The notes under the pieces: model-generated
The model's database searches: none
Seen by the model: the letters and a program-made list of their open reading frames with translations, nothing else
Told to the model about the DNA's origin: nothing
Program-made: the position numbers and the translations under genes
Source of the DNA: Rhizobium hidalgonense
GTDB taxonomy: Bacteria; Pseudomonadota; Alphaproteobacteria; Rhizobiales; Rhizobiaceae
Assembly: GCF_002914525.1 (NCBI RefSeq)
Contig: NZ_LODW01000082.1
Location: 62,001-126,000 of the forward strand
DNA length: 64,000 nucleotides
Direction of reading: 5' to 3'
Shown: positions 35,602 through 44,433 of the stretch, piece after piece
How the letters are laid out: the number at the start of each line of letters is the position of its first letter
Numbering within the stretch: position 1 is the first letter of the stretch

Positions 35602-38271
35602 ATGGCAAGAAGCACGTCGCCGGCGATGGATGGCCGTCCGGATCGGTTCTCCTTCTCGGCATTCATGCTGCGGCAGATCCAAGCGCTCATCGGCTTTGCG
35701 ATCTTTCTGCTGCTGGCACTTTGCGTCGCGGCGCTGGCGACATGGAACGTCGCGGATCCGAGCTATTCCTATGCCACGGCCAACCTGCCGACGAATATCC
35801 TCGGTTACAGCGGGGCTGCCTTCGCCGATATCGTCATGCAGTTCCTCGGCCTTGCCAGCGTCGTTTCGATGCTGCCGATCGTCGCCTGGGCGCTGACACT
35901 GATCTCCGGCCGCCGCTTCAGCCGTATCCCCGCCCGAGCCGGCGCCTGGCTTGCCGGCGCGGTGCTGTCCTGCGCCGTCATCGGCTGCTTTCCGCCGCCG
36001 CTGACCTGGCCGATCCCGAACGGCATCGGCGGTGTCGTCGGCGATATGATCCTGCGTTTTCCGGCACTCTTCGTCGGCGCCTATCCCACCGGCACCTTCG
36101 CCATGGTCGTCGGCTGCATCTTTGCCGCACCGACCGCCTGGATGATGCTCTTTGCCTCAGGCCTCGTCGGCCGCAGCGACGCCGAGGAGGAGATCGAGGA
36201 AGATTACGTCGATAGAACAACCAAGGCCCGCGTCGTCGGCGACGAAGACGAGGAAGACGAATCGCGCTGGGTCGCTTTCAGCGGTGCGATGACGCATGCC
36301 TGGTACATGAGCCAGGGCCGGCTGCGCCGGCTCTTCGGCATGGGGCCGCGCAAGCGCCGTCAAGGCGATTTCGAATCACCCTATGATTTCAACGATGACG
36401 AGTTCGGCCCGCTGAACGAACCGGTCCGCGCCAAGGCGCCCACCGTCCGCGGCGAGCGGATGGAGCCGTCGATGGAGCCGCGGACGGCTTCGCCGCGCCG
36501 TATCGTCGCAGCGCCGTCGCTTTCCATCGATGACGAGGATGACGGCGATCTGCCCTTCGATGCCGACATGCCGCCGCGCCCGGCCGATATCCTGCCCGAC
36601 GATGATGACGACGACTGGATGATCCGCGCGCCGGCAAAGGCTGCCGGCAAGCCGGAACCACGCGTCGTCCCCGTGGTCGCACGTCCGAAGCCCAGCGCCC
36701 GCATCGAGCGCGAGGCGCAGGGCTCGTTCATCCGTCCCGAGGGTTTCCAGCTTCCTTCGATGCACTTGCTGGCCGAACCGAAGAATGTCGTGCGCGACTC
36801 CACGCTTTCAGCCGATGCGCTGGAGCAGAACGCCCGCATGCTCGAAGGCGTGCTCGAGGATTTCGGCGTCAAGGGCGAGATCATCCATGTCCGTCCGGGT
36901 CCCGTCGTCACGCTCTATGAACTGGAGCCGGCGCCCGGCATCAAGTCGTCGCGTGTCATCGGTCTTGCCGACGATATCGCCCGCTCGATGAGCGCCATTG
37001 CCGCTCGCGTCGCCGTCGTGCCCGGCCGCAACGCGATCGGCATCGAACTGCCGAACCAGACGCGCGAAACCGTCTATCTGCGTGAACTCATCGCGTCGCG
37101 GGATTTCGAAGGCAGCAAGGCGAAGCTCGCCATGGCGCTGGGCAAGACGATCGGCGGCGAAGCCGTCATCGCCGATCTCGCCAAGATGCCGCATCTGCTC
37201 GTTGCCGGCACCACCGGTTCCGGCAAGTCGGTCGCCATCAACACGATGATCCTGTCGCTGCTCTATCGCATGACGCCGGAGCAGTGCCGTCTGATCATGA
37301 TCGACCCGAAGATGCTCGAACTCTCCGTCTATGACGGCATCCCGCATCTGCTCTCGCCCGTCGTTACCGATCCGAAGAAGGCCGTCGTCGCGCTGAAATG
37401 GACCGTGCGCGAGATGGAAGAGCGCTACAAGAAGATGTCGAAGATCGGCGTGCGCAACATCGATGGCTTCAACAGTCGCGTCGAGCAGGCCTTGTCGAAG
37501 GGTGAGGCGATCTCGCGCACGGTGCAGACCGGCTTCGACCGCCATACCGGCGAGGCCATGTACGAGACCGAAGAATTCGACCTCAGGCCGATGCCCTATA
37601 TCGTCGTCATCATCGACGAGATGGCCGACCTGATGATGGTCGCCGGCAAGGATATCGAAGGCGCCGTGCAGCGGTTGGCCCAGATGGCGCGCGCCGCCGG
37701 CATCCACGTGATCATGGCAACACAGCGCCCCTCGGTCGACGTCATCACCGGCACGATCAAGGCGAACTTCCCGACCCGCATCTCCTTCCAGGTGACCTCG
37801 AAGATCGACAGCCGCACCATTCTCGGCGAACAGGGCGCCGAACAGCTGCTCGGCATGGGCGACATGCTCTACATGGCGGGCGGCGGCCGTATCCAGCGCG
37901 TGCACGGCCCGTTCGTCTCGGATGTCGAGGTGGAAGAGATCGTTTCCTACCTGAAGAGCCAGGGCTCGCCGCAATATCTCGATGCGATCACCGCCGATGA
38001 CGACGAGGACGGCGATTACGGCGGCGGTGGCGGCCCGGCCGGCACGTCGAACCTTTCGGATTCGGAAGATCCTTACGATCAGGCCGTCGCCATCGTGCTG
38101 CGGGACGGCAAAGCCTCGACCTCCTACGTCCAGCGCCGGCTCGGCATCGGTTACAACCGGGCAGCCTCGCTTATCGAGCGGATGGAGAAGGAAGGCATCA
38201 TCGGGCCAGCCAACCATGCCGGTAAACGCGAAATTCTCGTTCCGACAGAAGGCGACATCCTCGACCGCTGA
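35602..38271 (+). CDS. ftsK: DNA translocase FtsK
   Basis: An 889-residue septal DNA translocase. The N-terminal 190 residues hold four membrane helices (IGFAIFLLLALCVAALATW is the first). An acidic, proline-rich linker follows (DDEDDGDLPF, DDDDDDWM). The motor has the alpha domain, Walker A AGTTGSGKSVAIN at about residues 534-546, Walker B VVIIDEMADLMM, and ATQRPSVDVITGTIKANFPTRI. The C-terminal winged-helix gamma domain (ASTSYVQRRLGIGYNRAASLIERME) would read KOPS-type sequences and stimulate XerCD at dif. The linker is short compared with E. coli FtsK, usual for this group. I use ATG 35602; an in-frame ATG at 35563 is possible. lolA follows. Confidence 0.95.
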   Translation: MARSTSPAMDGRPDRFSFSAFMLRQIQALIGFAIFLLLALCVAALATWNVADPSYSYATANLPTNILGYSGAAFADIVMQFLGLASVVSMLPIVAWALTLISGRRFSRIPARAGAWLAGAVLSCAVIGCFPPPLTWPIPNGIGGVVGDMILRFPALFVGAYPTGTFAMVVGCIFAAPTAWMMLFASGLVGRSDAEEEIEEDYVDRTTKARVVGDEDEEDESRWVAFSGAMTHAWYMSQGRLRRLFGMGPRKRRQGDFESPYDFNDDEFGPLNEPVRAKAPTVRGERMEPSMEPRTASPRRIVAAPSLSIDDEDDGDLPFDADMPPRPADILPDDDDDDWMIRAPAKAAGKPEPRVVPVVARPKPSARIEREAQGSFIRPEGFQLPSMHLLAEPKNVVRDSTLSADALEQNARMLEGVLEDFGVKGEIIHVRPGPVVTLYELEPAPGIKSSRVIGLADDIARSMSAIAARVAVVPGRNAIGIELPNQTRETVYLRELIASRDFEGSKAKLAMALGKTIGGEAVIADLAKMPHLLVAGTTGSGKSVAINTMILSLLYRMTPEQCRLIMIDPKMLELSVYDGIPHLLSPVVTDPKKAVVALKWTVREMEERYKKMSKIGVRNIDGFNSRVEQALSKGEAISRTVQTGFDRHTGEAMYETEEFDLRPMPYIVVIIDEMADLMMVAGKDIEGAVQRLAQMARAAGIHVIMATQRPSVDVITGTIKANFPTRISFQVTSKIDSRTILGEQGAEQLLGMGDMLYMAGGGRIQRVHGPFVSDVEVEEIVSYLKSQGSPQYLDAITADDDEDGDYGGGGGPAGTSNLSDSEDPYDQAVAIVLRDGKASTSYVQRRLGIGYNRAASLIERMEKEGIIGPANHAGKREILVPTEGDILDR

Positions 38272-38412
38272 AATAATCGGCATATATTTCCCATGGGGAC
38301 TGCTTTTGCGGAAACCTGACGGCAGCCAAGCCGTTACCTCACGCAGGCCCGGTCGCAACGCCTTGAAGACGCCGCCTTTCGGCAGCATGCAGATCGCATA
38401 AAGGAGATTTAG

Positions 38413-39081
38413 ATGAGTAATTCCGACGCCTTCCTCTCCGGCCTGACGGTAACGCGGCGCGATCTCCTCGGTGCCTTTGCTATCTCTGCGGTGGCGAGCG
38501 CCATTCCCCTCGGCGCCCACGCCCAGGCGGCAGCCCCCGCCTCCGGCACGGCGCAGGCGATTGCCGACCATTTCTCCGGCGTTACTACGATGCAGGGCGA
38601 ATTTGTGCAGTTCGGCCCGCGCGGCGAGCAGACCGGCGGCAAGTTCTTCATCCAGCGCCCCGGCAAACTGCGCTTCAACTATGACGACCCGTCGCCGATG
38701 CGGGTGATCGCCGACGGCAAAAACGTCGCCATCGGCAATACCAAGCTGAAAACCTGGGATCTCTATCCTCTCTCCAAGACGCCGCTCAGCTTGCTCCTGG
38801 CGCAGCGTATCGACCTGTCGGCCGGCATGGTGAAGGGCGTGAAGGAAGAGTCCGATCTGACGACGATCGCGCTCGGCAACAATACGGTGTTCGGCAACTC
38901 GACCATCACCATGATGTTCGACCCGAAAACCTACGACCTGCGTCAATGGACGATCACCGACAACCAGGGCAAGGACACGTCGGTGATGATCTTCAACGTC
39001 AAGACGGGCATGCAGTTCGACGATCGCGTGTTCCGCGTGCCCTATGAGACCATTCCGGGCACGCCTCAGTCGCGTGATTGA
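38413..39081 (+). CDS. lolA: Outer-membrane lipoprotein carrier protein LolA
   Basis: A 222-residue periplasmic protein of the LolA family that shuttles lipoproteins from the LolCDE complex to the outer membrane. The signal region holds TRRDLLGAFAISAVASAIPLG, a twin-arginine-like pattern, with cleavage likely after AHA (residue 37). The mature part has FSGVTTMQGEFVQF, GKFFIQRPGKLRFNYDDPSP and VIADGKNVAI, the standard LolA core. ftsK-lolA adjacency is also seen in many other bacteria. GGAG precedes the ATG. Confidence 0.92.
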   Translation: MSNSDAFLSGLTVTRRDLLGAFAISAVASAIPLGAHAQAAAPASGTAQAIADHFSGVTTMQGEFVQFGPRGEQTGGKFFIQRPGKLRFNYDDPSPMRVIADGKNVAIGNTKLKTWDLYPLSKTPLSLLLAQRIDLSAGMVKGVKEESDLTTIALGNNTVFGNSTITMMFDPKTYDLRQWTITDNQGKDTSVMIFNVKTGMQFDDRVFRVPYETIPGTPQSRD

Positions 39082-39173
39082 GGCGTTTTCGGTTGATCGC
39101 CGTATGCGGGCAGTTCCCTCGGGTCCGCCTTTGTTCTAAAGGCCTTTCATGAAAGCGTGAGAGGGCATGGGGC

Positions 39174-39977
39174 ATGAGCTTTTCGATCACCACCTGGAAC
39201 ATCAACTCGGTGCGGCTGCGCATGCCGATCGTCGAACAGCTCGTTCTCAAGCACAGACCGGATATTCTCTGCCTGCAGGAAACAAAGGTGCCGAACGAGC
39301 TCTTTCCTGCCGCACCCTTGCGGGCGATGGGCTACGATCACATCATCATCCACGGCCAGAAAGGCTATCACGGCGTGGCGATTGCCTCGCGCCTTCCGCT
39401 GACGGAGGATCACCGGCAGGATTATTGCGGGGTCGGCGACGCCCGCCATATCTCGGCGGTCGTCGAGCGCGGCAATCGTCGTATCCGGCTGCATAATTTC
39501 TACGTTCCAGCCGGCGGCGACGAGCCTGATCGTACGATCAATCCGAAATTCGGTCACAAGCTCGATTTCATCGAGGAGATGAAGCAGCTGAAAGCCAATG
39601 GTGAGGCGCATACGTCGTCGATCCTTGTCGGAGACTTGAACATCGCGCCGCTGGAGCATGATGTCTGGTCGCACAAGCAGCTGCTGAAGATCGTCAGCCA
39701 TACGCCCGTCGAGACCGACGGGCTGCTCGAGGTGATGAAGCGCGGCGGCTGGCACGACCTGATGCGCCAGCACGTGCCGGAAAGCGAAAAGCTCTATACC
39801 TGGTGGAGCTACCGCGCCAAGGACTGGGAGGCGGCCGATCGCGGCCGCCGTCTCGACCACATCTGGTCGTCACCGGATCTCGGACCGCATCTCAAGCGCA
39901 TCGAGATCCTCAAGGAGGCGCGCGGCTGGGAGAGACCGTCTGACCACGTGCCGGTGACGGCGCATTTCGATTTCTGA
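39174..39977 (+). CDS. xthA: Exodeoxyribonuclease III
   Basis: A 267-residue AP endonuclease/3'-exonuclease of the ExoIII family. Catalytic motifs are ITTWNINSVRLR (metal Asn), LCLQETKV (metal Glu), HNFYVPAGGDE (Tyr/Gly-rich), LVGDLNIAP (catalytic Asp-Asn), YTWWSYR, and LDHIWSSPDL plus RPSDHVPVTAHF (terminal Asp-His). It acts in base excision repair. Its stop overlaps the start of the next gene by one base (TGATG). Confidence 0.93.
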   Translation: MSFSITTWNINSVRLRMPIVEQLVLKHRPDILCLQETKVPNELFPAAPLRAMGYDHIIIHGQKGYHGVAIASRLPLTEDHRQDYCGVGDARHISAVVERGNRRIRLHNFYVPAGGDEPDRTINPKFGHKLDFIEEMKQLKANGEAHTSSILVGDLNIAPLEHDVWSHKQLLKIVSHTPVETDGLLEVMKRGGWHDLMRQHVPESEKLYTWWSYRAKDWEAADRGRRLDHIWSSPDLGPHLKRIEILKEARGWERPSDHVPVTAHFDF

Positions 39978-40762
39978 TGCAGTGGCTTCTCCAGGAGTTC
40001 GAGGACACTCATAAGCTGGCCGAGGCACTCGACCGGCTCGACATCTCGTACACATGGCACAAGGTCGTTCCGTTCGTCGGCGAACTCATTCCCAAGCCGG
40101 TCGTCGCCGATCCGGGCTCAGTGGTCATGTTCGGCTCGTATTCGCTGTGGAGGAACGCCGAGGCGAACGGTTACCGGCCGGGCGTGTTCAAACTGCGTCC
40201 TTTCGTTCAGGAACAGGCCTGGCATCCCTATCTCCTCAATGGAGCCGACGCGCTATTCCTCGTCCTGCGAGATGTCCCTGCCCGTCTGGCTGACGATGGA
40301 AGGGAATGGTTCCTGCGTCCCGTTGACGACAGCAAGGAGGAACCCGGCAACGTCAAATCGCCGGATGAGATCATCCGCATGGCGGAGCGGGTCCTGGCGC
40401 TTGACGAAGATGAAATCCCGACGGGATCGCTTCGCCACGACACACTGCTGATGTTCACCGAGCCGGTGCGCATCCTGCGCGAATGGCGGCTCTGGGCCGT
40501 CAACGATCGGATCGTCACCTACTCGCTCTACAAAGATGGATCGCGTGTAATCCATCGCCACGAGATCGATGCCGATGTGCTGGAGTTCGGGCAGCGTATG
40601 GTGGATCTCAATCCCGGCTACTCCCGGGCCTATGTCCTCGATGTCTGCCGCACCGAAGAGGGATTGAAGCTGCTCGAGACGAACTGTCTCAACGCTGCCG
40701 GGTTTTACGCCGCAGACCTCACGAAGCTTGCCGCAGCAATCGACAGCTTGGCGCGCGACTGA
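39977..40762 (+). CDS. ATP-grasp domain protein, R2K clade (DUF4343-like)
   Basis: A 261-residue protein resembling the R2K clade of ATP-grasp enzymes. Seen are VVMFGSYSLWRNAEANGYRPGVF, FLRPVDDSKEEPG (the first ATP-contacting strand with Arg and Lys), REWRLWAVNDRIVTYSLYKDG and the metal-binding end GLKLLETNCLNAAGFYAAD, in which Glu-x-Asn is the typical metal pair. ATP-grasp enzymes form amide or ester bonds through acyl phosphates; R2K substrates are unknown. The start codon overlaps the xthA stop, so translation is coupled. Confidence 0.7.
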   Translation: MQWLLQEFEDTHKLAEALDRLDISYTWHKVVPFVGELIPKPVVADPGSVVMFGSYSLWRNAEANGYRPGVFKLRPFVQEQAWHPYLLNGADALFLVLRDVPARLADDGREWFLRPVDDSKEEPGNVKSPDEIIRMAERVLALDEDEIPTGSLRHDTLLMFTEPVRILREWRLWAVNDRIVTYSLYKDGSRVIHRHEIDADVLEFGQRMVDLNPGYSRAYVLDVCRTEEGLKLLETNCLNAAGFYAADLTKLAAAIDSLARD

Positions 40763-40795
40763 CGGTTTGCGCTGTATGGCTGCGGGCCAGATGGC

Positions 40796-41251
40796 TCAGC
40801 TGAAGCGGTAGAACTGGCTTGCGGCCTTGGCCGCAAGTTCGGCGAGATTGTCGCGGATGCGGTTCTCGATCAGCCGGGCGGCGTCCGGATATTCTTCGAT
40901 CAGCCGGTGGAACAGGGCACGGGTGATGCGGATGATGCTGGTGTCCTCGCGGGCGACCGCAGTGAATTTGCGCTCGACCAGCGTGACCAGCGCCAGTTCG
41001 GAGACCAGCGTTCCGGGACCGGCGATCCCCCCGGTCCTCTCTATGCCGTCGCTGCCTGTTGCGCTCAGCTCCAGGCTGCCGCTGAGAATGACATAGGCGC
41101 TCTCGGCGGGCGAGCCCTGGCGAAACAGCATCTGGCCGGCCGCGATCAGGCGCCGGTCGGCGCCGAAGGCGATCAGCCGCAGCTGATCCTCGTTCATGTC
41201 CTTGAACAAAGGAAGCTGCGCGAGCATGCGGATGTCGTCGGTCAGCGCCAT
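40796..41251 (-). CDS. Cyclic nucleotide-binding domain protein
   Basis: A 151-residue protein that is essentially one cNMP-binding domain: LAQLPLFKDMNEDQLRLIAFGA, FRQGSPAESAYVILSGSLEL, and the phosphate-binding-cassette region GTLVSELALVTLVERKFTAVAREDTSIIRI. The cassette lacks the standard RSA motif (here ERKFTA), so cyclic nucleotide binding is not assured. No DNA-binding domain is present. I use ATG 41251 (MALTDDIRM); the frame extends upstream into the repeat at 41266, which is unlikely coding. It converges with the ATP-grasp gene. Confidence 0.8.
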   Translation of the reverse strand: MALTDDIRMLAQLPLFKDMNEDQLRLIAFGADRRLIAAGQMLFRQGSPAESAYVILSGSLELSATGSDGIERTGGIAGPGTLVSELALVTLVERKFTAVAREDTSIIRITRALFHRLIEEYPDAARLIENRIRDNLAELAAKAASQFYRFS

Positions 41252-41265
41252 GCGGGCTTTTAGCC

Positions 41266-41390
41266 TTAGAGCAATTCCAGCAAAAGTGCTTGGCGGTCTT
41301 GCCAGGCAAAGCGTGAAACGCTTTTGCCGGGAATTGCGTGAAACCAAGAGATAAGCATTTCCGTGATCCGGAGAACACGGAAATGCTCTA
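41266..41390 (-). repeat. RIME-like palindromic repeat, copy 3
   Basis: A 125-bp element from TTAGAGCAATTCCAGC to CACGGAAATGCTCTA. Read on the reverse strand it aligns end to end with the copy at 24458, including ATCTCTTGGTTTCACGCAATT. An inner inverted repeat (AGCATTTCCGTG/CACGGAAATGCT) is perfect. The CTA at its right edge provides the TAG stop of the response regulator gene. Confidence 0.85.
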
Positions 41391-42071
41391 GGGAATGATC
41401 TTGTAACCGCCGTTTTCCGTCACCAGGATTTCGGCATTGGAGGGGTCGCGCTCAATCTTCTGGCGCAGGCGGTAGACGTGGGTTTCCAGCGTATGCGTCG
41501 TCACGCCTGAGTTATAGCCCCAGACCTCTTCGAGCAGCACGTCGCGGGTGACGACTTTCTGTTCGGCTCGGTAGAGATAGCGGATGATAGCCGCTTCTTT
41601 TTCCGTCAGCCGGATCTTCTGGCCGTTATCGGTGGTGAGCAGCTTCTGGCTGGGCTTGAACAGGTAGGGGCCGACGGTGAAGGTCGCATCCTCGCTTTGT
41701 TCGTGCTGGCGCAGCTGCACGCGAATGCGCGCGAGCAGCACGGCGAAGCGGAAAGGCTTGGTGACATAGTCATTGGCGCCGGCTTCCAGGCCGAGGATCG
41801 TATCCGAATCGGTATCGTGGCCGGTCAGCATGATGATCGGCGCCTTGAAGCCACCCTTGCGCAGCAGCTTGACCGCCTCGCGGCCATCCATATCGGGCAG
41901 GCCGACATCCATGATCAGCAGGTCGACCGGTGTCGAGCGAGCGGTCGCAACACCCTTGCCGGCATTGCCTTCCTGCAGAACCGAAAATTCCTCATACAGC
42001 GACAATTGCTCCGTCAGCGTCTGACGAAGGTCGTCGTCGTCATCCACCAGAAGAATGGTGCGTGCGGTCAT
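41388..42071 (-). CDS. OmpR-family response regulator (CenR-like)
   Basis: A 227-residue response regulator. The receiver has the acidic pocket DDDDD (residues 10-14), phospho-acceptor Asp55 in LLIMDVGLPD, the switch Thr in MLTGHD and the Lys in YVTKPF. The DNA-binding part is an OmpR winged helix: IRLTEKEAAIIRYLYRAEQKVV, then TTHTLETHVYRLRQKIE. The protein looks like CenR, the conserved envelope regulator of alphaproteobacteria, as I remember it, but no kinase gene is adjacent, so I leave the symbol blank. Its stop codon comes from the repeat edge. Confidence 0.88.
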   Translation of the reverse strand: MTARTILLVDDDDDLRQTLTEQLSLYEEFSVLQEGNAGKGVATARSTPVDLLIMDVGLPDMDGREAVKLLRKGGFKAPIIMLTGHDTDSDTILGLEAGANDYVTKPFRFAVLLARIRVQLRQHEQSEDATFTVGPYLFKPSQKLLTTDNGQKIRLTEKEAAIIRYLYRAEQKVVTRDVLLEEVWGYNSGVTTHTLETHVYRLRQKIERDPSNAEILVTENGGYKIIP

Positions 42072-42237
42072 GCCGTAGCGTCCTCATGTTAAGTTCCCTA
42101 GTCCTACGCCAAATTCCTGGTTTGGCAAGGATCGGGCGGCGGACTGTTGCCGCGCAGCTTTTCATATGATTTCAATTGAAGTCCCAGACAATCCAAGACA
42201 TGCAAGAAAAATGGAAAAAACAAGGCGGGAGCCGGGG

Positions 42238-42759
42238 ATGAAGCCGCCGACGATCGTGGTGCGGCCGGCGCCGGGAAGGAACAGCCGGGCTATCGTCCGG
42301 CTCGGCGCGATCACCGTGCCCGCGGCGATCGGCCGGTCCGGGCGCACCGTGATCAAACGCGAGGGCGACGGCGCCACGCCGATCGCCTCGATGAGGCTGA
42401 TATCCGGCTTCCGGCGTGGCGAGCGGAATGGCCGGCTCGTCACTCCGCTTGCGCTGCGCCGCATCCGTGGCGACATGCTCTGGTGCGATCAGCCTGACAA
42501 TGCCTGCTATAACCGCCTCGTCAGGGCGCCGTTCGGTGCAAGCCATGAAGAGATGCGGCGCGGCGACGGGCTCTACGATATCTGCCTGGTGATGGACTGG
42601 AACATTTCCTCGCGGGTGCGTTATCGCGGCTCGGCGATCTTTTTCCATCTGATCAGGCCGGGCTACGAGCCGACGGCCGGTTGCGTGGCGGTCAGCCTCC
42701 GCGACATGCGTCGCCTTCTGCCCCACATCCGAAAGGGAACGATTGTCCGGGTCCTCTGA
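42238..42759 (+). CDS. L,D-transpeptidase family protein (YkuD domain)
   Basis: A small YkuD-domain protein, about 173 residues from ATG 42238, which has GGGAG upstream; in-frame ATGs at 42211 and 42166 would lengthen it. The active-site block is SAIFFHLIRPGYEPTAGCVAVS, giving the His and Cys of the cysteine transpeptidase. KREGDGATPIASMRLISGFRRG is the usual early strand. No signal peptide is visible, which is odd for a periplasmic peptidoglycan enzyme but common in this short subfamily. Confidence 0.82.
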   Translation: MKPPTIVVRPAPGRNSRAIVRLGAITVPAAIGRSGRTVIKREGDGATPIASMRLISGFRRGERNGRLVTPLALRRIRGDMLWCDQPDNACYNRLVRAPFGASHEEMRRGDGLYDICLVMDWNISSRVRYRGSAIFFHLIRPGYEPTAGCVAVSLRDMRRLLPHIRKGTIVRVL

Positions 42760-42892
42760 TTGTCTTCCGGATGGCGCTGCCTATATGTTCCCGGTGACCG
42801 AACGCTGCGGCTGAAATGCGTTCCGGGACGTCCACGCATGCGCGGGCGCAATTCATGCCTCGTCCAATTCTTCAAACTCCCGGAGATATATT

Positions 42893-43723
42893 GTGACCGC
42901 TCAACCCATCATCACTTTCCATGACGGACATTCCATTCCTCAGGTCGGCCTCGGTGTCTGGCAGACGCCGCAGGATATTGCCGCCCCGACGGTGCGCACC
43001 GCGATCGCCGCCGGCTATCGCCATATCGACACGGCGTCCGGCTACGACAACGAAGAGGGGGTCGGCGAAGGCATCCGCTCGTCCGGCCTCGACCGCAAGG
43101 ATATCTTCGTCACCACCAAGCTCAGGAATACCGACCAGGGTTACGACAATACGCTCAGGGCCTTCGACGGCAGCCTGAAGAAGCTCGGCTCCGACTATGT
43201 CGACCTCTATCTCGTTCACTGGCCGTCGCCGCATCGCGGCCTCTATACCGAGACCTGGAAGGCATTCGTGCGCATCCGCGAGGAGGGCCGCGCCCGCTCG
43301 ATCGGCGTGTCGAATTTCACGCCGGAGCATCTGGAGCGCATCATCGGCGAGACCGGCGTCGTCCCCGTCATCAACCAGATCGAGCTGCACCCCGACTTCC
43401 AGCAGAAGGCGGCGCAGGACGCACATAAGAAACTGAACATTGCCACCGAATCCTGGAGCCCGCTCGGCCAGGGCCAGTTCATCTCGAATGCCGTTATCGG
43501 CGAGATCGCCGGGAAGCATGGCAAGACGCCAGCCCAGGTCATTATCCGCTGGCACATCGATTCCGGCCTCGTCGTCATTCCGAAATCGGTGACACCGTCG
43601 CGTATCGAGGAGAATTTGAAGGTGTTCGACTTCAAGCTCGACGCCGACGACATGGCAGCGATCGCCAGGCTCGATAGCGCCGGCGCCCGGATGGGACCGG
43701 ATCCGATGACGGCAACTTTCTGA
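42893..43723 (+). CDS. Aldo/keto reductase (2,5-didehydrogluconate reductase-like)
   Basis: A 276-residue NADPH-dependent (beta/alpha)8 aldo/keto reductase starting at GTG with GGAGATATATT upstream. The catalytic tetrad is visible: Asp and Tyr in HIDTASGYDNEEGVG, Lys in FVTTKLRN and His in LYLVHWPSP. IGVSNFTPEHLERI and the cofactor-binding VVIPKSVTPSRIEENLKVFDF are standard. Substrate is unknown; family relatives reduce 2,5-diketo-gluconate and small aldehydes. A palindromic hairpin follows the stop. Confidence 0.92.
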   Translation: MTAQPIITFHDGHSIPQVGLGVWQTPQDIAAPTVRTAIAAGYRHIDTASGYDNEEGVGEGIRSSGLDRKDIFVTTKLRNTDQGYDNTLRAFDGSLKKLGSDYVDLYLVHWPSPHRGLYTETWKAFVRIREEGRARSIGVSNFTPEHLERIIGETGVVPVINQIELHPDFQQKAAQDAHKKLNIATESWSPLGQGQFISNAVIGEIAGKHGKTPAQVIIRWHIDSGLVVIPKSVTPSRIEENLKVFDFKLDADDMAAIARLDSAGARMGPDPMTATF

Positions 43724-43735
43724 CCGCCTGGGATC

Positions 43736-43786
43736 ATCAGAGTATAATGCCGAACATGCGAGCGTGTTCGGACAACATGCTCTGAT
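43736..43786. repeat. RIME1-like palindromic element
   Basis: An outer inverted repeat ATCAGAG ... CTCTGAT encloses a second one, GCCGAACA ... TGTTCGG, forming a nested cruciform of 51 bp. It resembles a very common rhizobial palindrome with AGAGCAT and GCCGAA arms. It lies 12 bp after the aldo/keto reductase stop and may also act as an mRNA 3' hairpin; no T tract follows. Confidence 0.6.
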
Positions 43787-43829
43787 TATTCGACCCGTGA
43801 CCGTTTAAAGGCAGGCATGCGGCCCTTCT

Positions 43830-44180
43830 TCAATAATTGCAGTTCGAGGATCCGTTGGTCGGCGCAAAGCCGTGGTCGCAGCGATCGTTCAGGCGCTGCG
43901 GCCGTCCGACCGATCCGGTACAATAATCGTCGAAGGCGCGCGCCGGATACCAATAGCCGTTCGCGCTCTTGATATAGCCGGACCGGGCGCTGCTATAGCC
44001 CCGATATCCGTTGAGATAGGGTATCTTGATTTGCGCGATCTGGTGCTGCAGGCCCGAAGAGGCCATGAGCGGCGGTATCGTTGGATGAATCGGCGCGGCG
44101 GCGGCGATCGGTACATGCGATGCAAACACGATCAGACTGGCTTGCAGTAGACTCCGTACCCTTTTCTGCCTCATGGCCAT
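43830..44180 (-). CDS. Small secreted protein, BA14K-like
   Basis: A 116-residue protein with a signal peptide (hydrophobic LLQASLIVFASHVPIAAAA, cleavage near residue 28). The mature part contains NGYRGYSSARSGYIKSANGYWYPARAF, reminiscent of the aromatic RGYR-x-x-RPGY-x-x-x-x-GWWYP segment of rhizobial BA14K-type proteins. It ends with four cysteines in the last 30 residues, likely disulfide-linked. A second in-frame ATG at 44174 is equally plausible as start. Function is unknown. Confidence 0.6.
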   Translation of the reverse strand: MAMRQKRVRSLLQASLIVFASHVPIAAAAPIHPTIPPLMASSGLQHQIAQIKIPYLNGYRGYSSARSGYIKSANGYWYPARAFDDYCTGSVGRPQRLNDRCDHGFAPTNGSSNCNY

Positions 44181-44378
44181 TACCCCGATGGCGCGGTGTT
44201 CGCCGGAGCCTGAACGGTATCAGTCGCGTATCGCGCCTATATCAATGAGGCCACACGCGTTTTCCGATGTCGATTGCCCGAAAGGATGAAATTGGAAAGG
44301 CTAGGCCATGCACAAACGGGCTTGCCCGCTCTGTCATAACTGTCGGGAACCGAAGCAGCAGCGCCATGAAAAATGAAA

Positions 44379-44405
44379 CGCCCGATGCGCTGGACGCATC
44401 GGGCG
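44379..44405 (-). terminator. Rho-independent terminator of leuC
   Basis: CGCCCGATGCG pairs perfectly with CGCATCGGGCG around a five-base loop. On the reverse strand it is followed by GTTTCATTTTTC. It starts 28 bp after the leuC stop. Confidence 0.88.
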
Positions 44406-44433
44406 GTTTTGATTCTCTCCTGTCGATGACAGA

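Noticed and set aside
36808..38946. 712-codon open frame antisense to ftsK and lolA
   Set aside because: It crosses two well-supported genes, shows only Arg/Asp/Gly/His-rich composition typical of GC-rich shadows, and has no ribosome binding site.
44331..44347. CTGTCATAACTGTCGGG, resembling a PHO box
   Set aside because: The two CTGTC half sites are 9 bp apart rather than the 11 bp of a PhoB site, and it lies between the leuC terminator and a convergent region rather than before a phosphate gene.
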